Assembly: GCA_020430005.1 (NCBI GenBank)
Contig: JAGQKQ010000026.1
Span: 1-13,963 of the forward strand
Origin: Candidatus Omnitrophota bacterium
Lineage (GTDB): Bacteria; Omnitrophota; Gorgyraeia; Zapsychrales; Zapsychraceae
Direction of reading: 5' to 3'
DNA: 13,963 nucleotides
The notes beneath the pieces were generated by a model. It made no database searches. It saw nothing but the letters and a program-made list of their open reading frames with translations, and was not told the DNA's origin. A program made the translations under genes and the position numbers. Within the stretch, counting starts at the first letter, position 1; each line of letters starts with the position of its first letter. Shown in pieces: positions 1-5,355 of this stretch.

Positions 1-768
1 GTTGAACAAGGTGATGAGCGCATTCCTTTAACCGTGGTCGAATCTGATGCCAGGCGTGGGACGATTGCGGTTGTTTTTCAGGATTTAACCAACGACACAA
101 AAAAACTCGGTGACTTATCTATAAAGGAAGAGGTATTTTCGATTCTCGGACCTTTAGGAATGCCGGCTAACATTGAAAATGTCGGTCGTGTGGTTTGTGT
201 GGCGACGGGAATCGGGGCCGCCCAGATTTTGCCGATTTGCCGTGCCTATGCGGAGGCAGGAAATAAAGTGGTAGGTATTATCGGTGCTAAAACGAAAAAG
301 AGGATTTTGCTGGAGGCGCAAATCCGCTTAACGTGTAGTAAAGTGATGATTGCGACGGATGACGGTTCGTATGAACGCAAGGCCAAGGCAACAGACCTTC
401 TCAAAGAACTTATTGAAAAGCAGCCGGTAGATCTTGTTTATGCGATCGGTTCTGTCGATATGATGGAAGCTGTGGCCGCGGCCACGAAAACAGCCAAGAT
501 TCCTCTGCGTGTTCAGCTTAAACCGTATATGGTGGATTGTATGGGGATGTGTGGTTCCTGCCGTGTAAAAGTGGGGGGACAGTTTATTTTGTCATGTATC
601 GATGGACCGGAATTTAACGGCCATAAAGTGGATTATCAGGATTACGCCATCCGTATTAACGCCTTTAAGGAGATTGATCAGTGGCACAACCGAATGTTAA
701 GACCCAGCCCGGGGAGAAACGAAGGAACAATTTTAACGAGGTTTCTTTCGGGTATACTAAAAAAATAA
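1..768 (+). CDS. sudB: SudB/NfnA-type flavin and [2Fe-2S] oxidoreductase subunit, 5'-truncated by the window edge
   Basis: The frame is open from base 1, so the gene starts upstream. About 255 residues are visible, and roughly 25-30 N-terminal residues are probably missing. It is a ferredoxin-NADP reductase-fold subunit that, with the next gene, forms a SudAB (sulfide dehydrogenase) or NfnAB (NADH-dependent ferredoxin:NADP+ oxidoreductase) heterodimer in the cytoplasm. Visible family marks are VVCVATGIGAAQILPI (nucleotide binding), IATDDGSYERK, VYAIGSVDMM and the cluster segment VDCMGMCGSCRVKVGG, with the last Cys in LSCIDGPEF. In the family, Asp plus three Cys hold the [2Fe-2S] cluster. Here Asp (535-537) is kept, with Cys at 550, 559 and 595 and an extra Cys (538-540) right after the Asp. 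The GTG at 34 is internal to the domain and is not the start. The 3' end runs 88 nt into the partner gene. The family assignment is firm; whether the partner is NADPH, ferredoxin or polysulfide cannot be read from this. Confidence 0.9.
   Translation, partial: VEQGDERIPLTVVESDARRGTIAVVFQDLTNDTKKLGDLSIKEEVFSILGPLGMPANIENVGRVVCVATGIGAAQILPICRAYAEAGNKVVGIIGAKTKKRILLEAQIRLTCSKVMIATDDGSYERKAKATDLLKELIEKQPVDLVYAIGSVDMMEAVAAATKTAKIPLRVQLKPYMVDCMGMCGSCRVKVGGQFILSCIDGPEFNGHKVDYQDYAIRINAFKEIDQWHNRMLRPSPGRNEGTILTRFLSGILKK
667..672 (+). promoter_or_regulatory. Shine-Dalgarno AAGGAG inside sudB, fixing the sudA start
   Basis: AAGGAG lies 8 nt before the GTG at 681, within the coding sequence of the upstream subunit. 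It supports a GTG start at 681 rather than a later codon, and so supports the 88-nt overlap between the two genes. Confidence 0.75.
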
Positions 769-2033
769 CAGCAGAAGAATCTAAAAGATGTCCTCAATGC
801 TCCGATCCGGTATGCATGCAGGGATGTCCTCTGGGAATTAATATCCCGGGATTTATTCGGCAATTGCGTGAAAACAATGTCGCGGGAGCTTATCAGACCA
901 TCAAAGATAAAAACCCCTTGCCGTCAATCTGCGGCCGCATTTGTTCGGCGCCATGTGAAGCCGCCTGTGTTTTGAATGACGAATCATCACCGATCGGAAT
1001 ACGTGCTCTGGAACGCTTTGCCGCGGATTACGGAAAATCCAAGGTTACACGTCAGCAACGAAAAGGAAAGAAGATTGCGATTATTGGCTCCGGCCCGGCC
1101 GGTCTTACAGCCGCTTATGAACTAGCCCAAAAAGGTTATCAGGTCACAATTTTTGAAGCACTGGATCATCCCGGTGGTGTATTACGTTACGGTATTCCGG
1201 AATTCCGTATTCCGAAGAAATTTCTCGACCAGGAAATTAATGAAATCAAAATGCTGGGTGTTGAAATCCAAACCAATTTTTACATCGGGCAAACGAAGAC
1301 GATTCAGGAATTAAAAGATGAGGGATTTTGTGCCATATTGCTGGCAATGGGGGCTGGTATTCCAAAGTTTATGGATCTGCCCGGCCACAGTTTGGGTGGT
1401 GTCTATTATGGTGAAGAATTCTTGATGAGGGTTAATCTGACCAAGCCGGGATTGTTTTCCAGAAATACACCGAACTTTCCGTTGGGACAGAAAGTGGCGG
1501 TTATCGGTTCAGGGAATACGGCGCTGGATTGCGCAAGAACGGCGGTCCGGTTTGGTTGTGATGTTTCACTTATTTTCCGTCGGACAGAAGAGGATATGCG
1601 TGTCCGCCGGGAGGAGAAAGAATTTGCCAAGCAGGAAGGGGTTAAGCTGGAGCCGCTCATCCGGCCCATTGAGATTATGGCGGATCAGGATAATTTTGTC
1701 GGTGGATTAAAATGTGAACGTATGGATTTTGCCGATGATGGCGTTTCCGAAGAGTGGCAGTTACTGCCGGTTCCGGAATCGGATTTTATTATGGAAGTAG
1801 ATACAGTGATTATCGCGATAGGACATCAGCCCAATTCACTTTTGAACAAATTGATGCCGGATTTGATATTGGATGATGACGGCACGATTCAGATTGATGA
1901 AGAAACGTATTTAACTTCCATTCCGGATGTTTTCGCGGCAGGAAACGTTGTGACAAACGCGGGGCCTGTAGTTAGTGCGATTGCATCAGGAAAAGCTGCC
2001 GCCGAGAAAATTTATCAGGCGTTAACGACGTGA
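681..2033 (+). CDS. sudA: SudA/NfnB-type FAD/NAD(P)-binding iron-sulfur subunit (GltD-like)
   Basis: This 450-residue partner of the upstream subunit is of normal family length. The N-terminal domain carries two four-Cys sets for [4Fe-4S] clusters: C37, C40, C45, C49 (CPQCSDPVCMQGCP) and C84, C88, C92, C96 (CGRICSAPCEAAC). A first dinucleotide fold follows (IAIIGSGPAGLTAAYELA, about 132-149) for FAD, then a second one around 272-290 (VAVIGSGNTALDCAR) followed by FRRTEEDMRVRREE, typical of NADP(H) binding in GltD-like proteins. The closing FAD motif near residue 420 reads FAAGNVVTNAG, with Asn422 where Asp is usual. The NFNEVSFGYT stretch at 17-26 is family-conserved, so the GTG start at 681 is supported. 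Some databases label such genes glutamate synthase small chain (gltD/gltA), but adjacency to SudB and the lack of a large GltB favour SudAB/NfnAB. The exact reaction is inference. Confidence 0.9.
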   Translation: MAQPNVKTQPGEKRRNNFNEVSFGYTKKITAEESKRCPQCSDPVCMQGCPLGINIPGFIRQLRENNVAGAYQTIKDKNPLPSICGRICSAPCEAACVLNDESSPIGIRALERFAADYGKSKVTRQQRKGKKIAIIGSGPAGLTAAYELAQKGYQVTIFEALDHPGGVLRYGIPEFRIPKKFLDQEINEIKMLGVEIQTNFYIGQTKTIQELKDEGFCAILLAMGAGIPKFMDLPGHSLGGVYYGEEFLMRVNLTKPGLFSRNTPNFPLGQKVAVIGSGNTALDCARTAVRFGCDVSLIFRRTEEDMRVRREEKEFAKQEGVKLEPLIRPIEIMADQDNFVGGLKCERMDFADDGVSEEWQLLPVPESDFIMEVDTVIIAIGHQPNSLLNKLMPDLILDDDGTIQIDEETYLTSIPDVFAAGNVVTNAGPVVSAIASGKAAAEKIYQALTT

Positions 2034-2037
2034 TCAT

Positions 2038-2739
2038 ATGATAGCAAACTTTCTAAGATGTTTTAGCGCGGTTTTGGTGTATTTCTTTCTGTTGACGGGA
2101 ACGGCTTACGCGAATGTGGGGGCGGCCGGTTTGGTTGTTTTTATGCTGCCGGCCTATCTGGTTGTTCAGTCCACAGGTTTAGCTATGGTGATGATTGTTT
2201 TTGTGGAATGGTTCTTTTTAAAAGATCGGTATGACGGAGCTTTTCTCAAGTCGATCGCTTTGGTTCTGGGAGCCAATATTTACTCTCTTGTTATTGGTTA
2301 TATGTTTTGTTTTCTTCTTATGATACCTTTGATTGGCTTTATCGGTATTCTTGTCGCGGCGGCCGTTTTAACAGCGACTTTTTTGTACTTGTTAAAGCAG
2401 ATTCCATCGAGAGTAAGCAATGTCTATAAAAATAGAAAAATACTAACAACCATTATTAGTTTCTTTATATTTTCAGGATTAGGATTTGCGGCTTTGTATT
2501 CCAGCTATGCGTTGGGTCGACATTGGTTTTATGGCGCAGAATATTCTTTTTTAGGCTTGGTTTGGCACCTGAGTACCATAATCATTTTTAGTATTACGAC
2601 ATCTGTCATCTTTGAAGGATTTGTGATTGTTAAAGGAATTTCTAAACGGGAAGGATTATGGAGAACATTAATTTTAATGAATCTCACATCGTATGTATTT
2701 CTGGGCGGTGTGTATTGGATCGTGTCGGAATGGATGTAG
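2038..2739 (+). CDS. Hypothetical polytopic membrane protein
   Basis: I do not recognise a named family for this 233-residue protein. It begins with a signal-like hydrophobic segment ending in TAYA-NVG (about residues 8-26), possibly cleaved. Further hydrophobic segments lie near 30-60, 70-93, 95-118, 135-158, 172-198 and 208-230, giving about six helices plus the leader. Charged loops (LKDRYDG, YKNRK, KGISKREG) separate them. A Glu sits in a membrane segment (FVEWFFLKDR) and another in VIFEGFVIV. The ATG lies 4 nt after the sudA stop with no clear SD, so translation is probably coupled to sudA. The TAG stop is followed 4 nt later by the panB start. Position in the operon suggests co-expression with the redox pair, but no function can be assigned. 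Confidence 0.75.
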   Translation: MIANFLRCFSAVLVYFFLLTGTAYANVGAAGLVVFMLPAYLVVQSTGLAMVMIVFVEWFFLKDRYDGAFLKSIALVLGANIYSLVIGYMFCFLLMIPLIGFIGILVAAAVLTATFLYLLKQIPSRVSNVYKNRKILTTIISFFIFSGLGFAALYSSYALGRHWFYGAEYSFLGLVWHLSTIIIFSITTSVIFEGFVIVKGISKREGLWRTLILMNLTSYVFLGGVYWIVSEWM

Positions 2740-2743
2740 GGTA

Positions 2744-3598
2744 ATGAAGAAAAGAAAGACGGTTGAAGAAATTATTGAAAAGAAAAAGTGCCACCAGAAA
2801 ATTACAATGCTGACGGCGTATGATTATCCCACTGGCTTGATGGCGGATCAGGCCGGTATTGACATTGTGTTGGTAGGCGATTCGTTGGCGAATGTTGTGT
2901 TAGGCTTGAACTCCACCACGGAAGTGGGTATGGAAGAAATGTTACATCATACGAAAGCGGTAAACCGCGCGGTTGAACAGGCCATGCTGGTTGGGGATAT
3001 GCCGTATGAATCTTATCAGTCCAATATAAGCGCGTCCGTCGGAAATGCCAAACGTTTTATGGAAGAAGCGGGATGCGATGCGGTCAAGCTGGAATGGTTT
3101 GATCAATGCCTGGATGTTGTGAAAGCTATTCGTGAAGCCGATGTTCCGGTGATGGGGCATGTCGGGTTGACGCCCCAAACGGCGGAGAAACTGGGGGGAT
3201 TTAAAGTTCAGGGAAAAGACGCGGATTCGGCCCGCGCGATTATTGAAAACGCAAAGGCTCTGCAGACAGCCGGATGTTTTGCGCTTGTTTTGGAATGTAT
3301 TCCGGCTCCGATTGCGGAAATCATTTCCCAAGAGCTTTCCATCCCGACAATTGGTATTGGTGCCGGACCGTTGTGTGACGGCCAGGTTCTTGTCATTCAT
3401 GACATTTTGGGAATGTTCGATAAATTCCGGCCAAAGTTTGTCAAACGGTATGGTGATCTGGGAAAAGCTGCTCAAGAGTGTATAATCCAATACAAAAATG
3501 ATGTCGAAAGCGGAACATTTCCCGCTGATGACCAATCTTATCATATGAATAAAGAGGAACTTAAACATTTGAGGTCTGAATATGGCATCGGATTATAA
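2744..3598 (+). CDS. panB: 3-methyl-2-oxobutanoate hydroxymethyltransferase (ketopantoate hydroxymethyltransferase)
   Basis: PanB transfers a hydroxymethyl group from 5,10-methylenetetrahydrofolate to 2-oxoisovalerate, making ketopantoate for pantothenate and CoA. The (beta/alpha)8 protein is 284 residues from the ATG at 2744. The frame is open further upstream (GTA/TTT codons inside the membrane gene), but MKKRKTVEEII matches the usual N-terminus. Family marks are LTAYDY, VGDSLANVVLG with metal ligand D46, GDMPYESYQ with D85, VKLE with K115 and E117, GHVGLTPQ, GGFKVQGK, LVLECIP with catalytic-type E184, and IGIGAGPLCDGQVLV. Several normally constant neighbours differ: DSLGM is DSLAN, DLPF is DMPY, and the glycines after VKLE are Trp-Phe. 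It stands apart from other pantothenate genes. An AGGG only 2 nt before the ATG is a weak SD, so coupling to the gene 4 nt upstream is likely. Family call is firm; the divergence is a caveat on kinetics, not identity. Confidence 0.92.
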   Translation: MKKRKTVEEIIEKKKCHQKITMLTAYDYPTGLMADQAGIDIVLVGDSLANVVLGLNSTTEVGMEEMLHHTKAVNRAVEQAMLVGDMPYESYQSNISASVGNAKRFMEEAGCDAVKLEWFDQCLDVVKAIREADVPVMGHVGLTPQTAEKLGGFKVQGKDADSARAIIENAKALQTAGCFALVLECIPAPIAEIISQELSIPTIGIGAGPLCDGQVLVIHDILGMFDKFRPKFVKRYGDLGKAAQECIIQYKNDVESGTFPADDQSYHMNKEELKHLRSEYGIGL

Positions 3599-3878
3599 TG
3601 AAGAACAGTTGAAAAAGGCCATCCGCGAGGTTATGCAGGAGGAAAAAGTCAAGGCGAAGGAAAGCTGGTACCACAAGCCGGTCTCAATTTGGGGAGGTTT
3701 TTTGGTACTTGGTCCGTTCGTTTTGCCCCTGGTCTGGAGCCACCCCAAATACTCTGTCCTTAAGAAGATTGTTATATCTATTATTATGATTGTTGTAACT
3801 ATATTACTTATTGTTGCGTGCGCAAAAATTATAGATCATTTTTATAGCCAGGCCCGGGAAATTCTGGATTTAAGGTAA
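3582..3878 (+). CDS. Small two-helix membrane protein, hypothetical
   Basis: This 98-residue protein starts at an ATG inside panB, a 17-nt overlap in another frame. GAGG at 3571-3574 gives an SD 7 nt upstream. A charged N-terminal helix (about 5-28, rich in Glu and Lys) precedes WYHKPVSIWGG, then a membrane segment with the run LVLGPFVLPLVW (about 36-52), a short HPKYSVLKK loop, and a second membrane segment (about 61-84). The tail (about 85-98) is polar. The pattern of an aromatic W-Y, a GPF-LPLVW helix and a basic loop before the second helix resembles small proteins I recall from several uncultured bacterial phyla, but I know no function. It closes the first gene cluster; a short hairpin follows. 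Confidence 0.7.
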   Translation: MASDYNEEQLKKAIREVMQEEKVKAKESWYHKPVSIWGGFLVLGPFVLPLVWSHPKYSVLKKIVISIIMIVVTILLIVACAKIIDHFYSQAREILDLR

Positions 3879-3884
3879 AATTTG

Positions 3885-3899
3885 TGGTCTTTTAGACCA
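3885..3899 (+). terminator. Short hairpin after the first cluster, weak terminator candidate
   Basis: TGGTCT-TTT-AGACCA is a perfect 6-bp stem with a 3-nt loop, 7 nt after the stop at 3878. No T-run follows directly; the nearest is at 3925-3930. It could end or attenuate the sudB-to-3878 transcript, but it does not meet the usual form of a rho-independent terminator. Confidence 0.3.
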
Positions 3900-3934
3900 T
3901 GTCAAAGAGGGATGGACTTCGCAATTTTTTCCCC

Positions 3935-3963
3935 TTGCTTTTTCACAGGCTTTTCGTTAGAAT
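3935..3963 (+). promoter_or_regulatory. Putative sigma-70-type promoter for glyS-ppdK
   Basis: TTGCTT (3935-3940) and TAGAAT (3958-3963) are separated by 17 nt. The -10 box matches TATAAT at five of six positions; the -35 box keeps only TTG. A start near 3970 would give a leader of about 50 nt to the ATG at 4022. The block GCTTTTTCACAGGCTTTTC (3937-3955), which covers most of the -35 box and nearly all of the spacer, recurs with two changes near the right end of the window. Confidence 0.5.
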
Positions 3964-4021
3964 ACCACCTCAATAAGAGAAGTAGTGAAAAACCCCACAA
4001 ATCAAGTAATTCGAACATTAT

Positions 4022-5335
4022 ATGACTTTAGATCAGAAGAAACTGGACATGGAAACAATCGTATCGCTGTGCAAACGGCGGGGGTTTATTTTTCAGTCGT
4101 CCGAAATCTATGGCGGGCTCGCAAGTACTTGGGATTACGGGCCTTTAGGATCAGAATTGAAGCGCAACGTAAAAGATGCGTGGTGGAAAGCCGTGGTTCA
4201 CAACCGTGATGATGTGGTTGGTTTGGACGCGGCCATTTTAATGCACCCCGAAACATGGCGGGCATCCGGTCACGCGGAGAATTTTACTGACCTTTTAGTC
4301 GATGATAAAAAGACCAAAAAGCGCTACCGTTACGATCATCTTTCGGAGGAAGAGAAGGCCAAAGTCGGAACGGAATATACCGAACCGCGCGCCTTTAACC
4401 TGATGCTTCAAACCAGCCTGGGGGCGATGGAAGACAGTAGTTCTAAAGTTTATCTTCGCCCTGAAACCGCCCAGGGAATTTTTGTCAATTTCAAGAATGT
4501 TATTGATGCCACCAGCCGTAAACTTCCTTTCGGTATTGCTCAAATCGGAAAATCGTTTCGTAATGAAATCACCGCCGGCAACTTTACCTTCCGCATGCGG
4601 GAATTTGAACAGATGGAAATTGAATATTTTACCAACCCGGAAGAAGCGGAAGAATTTTATAAACAATGGATTGAAACACGGTTTAATTGGTATACCGACT
4701 TAGGGATTCGCAAAGAAAATCTTCGCCTTCGCGAACATGCCAAAGATGAATTAGCGCATTACGCCCGTGGCTGTACAGATGTGGAATATCAATTCCCGTT
4801 TGGCTGGTCGGAGCTGGAAGGGATCGCCGACCGAACGGATTACGATTTAAAACAGCATGCCCAGTTTTCCGGAAAAGACCTGCAGTATCACGATCAAGTT
4901 AACAATAAAAAATTCTATCCGTATGTTATCGAACCATCCGGTGGCGTTGACCGCGCCACGTTGGCCTTCCTGGTCGATGCTTATCATGAAGAGGATGTTG
5001 AAGGTTCTAAACGGGTTGTTTTAAAATTTGATAAAAAGCTGGCACCTATCAAAGTGGCGGTCCTGCCTTTATTAAAGAAAAATGCCGGTATTGTGGAATT
5101 GGCCAAGAAAATTAAAACCGATTTACAATCCAATTTAACCTGTACCTACAATGATACGGCAGCGATCGGAAAGCTTTACCGTCGGCAAGATGAAGTAGGA
5201 ACGGTTTATTGTGTTACGGTGGACGTTGATTCGTTAGAAGATAAACAGGTAACAGTCAGAGACAGGGATACGATGAAACAAGAGCGTATTCCTCTTGATA
5301 ATTTAAAAAGTTATTTAGTTGAGAAATTATCTTAA
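4022..5335 (+). CDS. glyS: Glycyl-tRNA synthetase, single-chain alpha2 (eukaryote/archaeal-like) type
   Basis: This class II synthetase charges tRNA-Gly. It is 437 residues, slightly short for the type. Visible parts are the N-terminal SLCKRRGFIFQSSEIYGG, motif 1 region YGPLGSELKRN, ASGHAENFTD, RPETAQGIFVNF, motif 2 FRNEITAGNFTFRMREFEQME (179-199; usual ITPGNF has Ala for Pro), YEQ/FPFGWSELEGIADRTDYDL, motif 3 EPSGGVDRATLAF (304-316), and a C-terminal anticodon-binding domain ending RRQDEVGT and TVRDRDTMKQERIPL. The insertion between ASGH and TEPRAFNLM normally holds CxxC pairs for zinc; here it reads VDDKKTKKRYR with no Cys, and it is shortened. No clear SD precedes the ATG at 4022; an in-frame ATG at 4049 (METIVSLCKRRGF) is an alternative start that keeps every conserved part. 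ppdK follows after 20 nt. Confidence 0.95.
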   Translation: MTLDQKKLDMETIVSLCKRRGFIFQSSEIYGGLASTWDYGPLGSELKRNVKDAWWKAVVHNRDDVVGLDAAILMHPETWRASGHAENFTDLLVDDKKTKKRYRYDHLSEEEKAKVGTEYTEPRAFNLMLQTSLGAMEDSSSKVYLRPETAQGIFVNFKNVIDATSRKLPFGIAQIGKSFRNEITAGNFTFRMREFEQMEIEYFTNPEEAEEFYKQWIETRFNWYTDLGIRKENLRLREHAKDELAHYARGCTDVEYQFPFGWSELEGIADRTDYDLKQHAQFSGKDLQYHDQVNNKKFYPYVIEPSGGVDRATLAFLVDAYHEEDVEGSKRVVLKFDKKLAPIKVAVLPLLKKNAGIVELAKKIKTDLQSNLTCTYNDTAAIGKLYRRQDEVGTVYCVTVDVDSLEDKQVTVRDRDTMKQERIPLDNLKSYLVEKLS

Positions 5336-5355
5336 TTGAAAGGAAAGGTAGCAAA

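Noticed and set aside
34..36. GTG at 34 as start of the first gene
   Set aside because: The frame is open to base 1 and the residues before it (GDERIPLTV) belong to the conserved domain, so the gene is truncated by the window.
2942..3568. A 208-codon open frame on the - strand opposite panB
   Set aside because: It lies fully antisense to a well-conserved enzyme, has no SD, and its translation (many Arg, Asn, Phe, no motif) looks like a shadow of panB codon structure.
3985..4209. A 74-codon + strand frame starting before glyS
   Set aside because: It runs out of frame through conserved glyS sequence, has no recognisable features and no SD.
4295..4666. A 123-codon - strand frame within glyS
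   Set aside because: It is antisense to conserved synthetase motifs and shows no domain or start signals.
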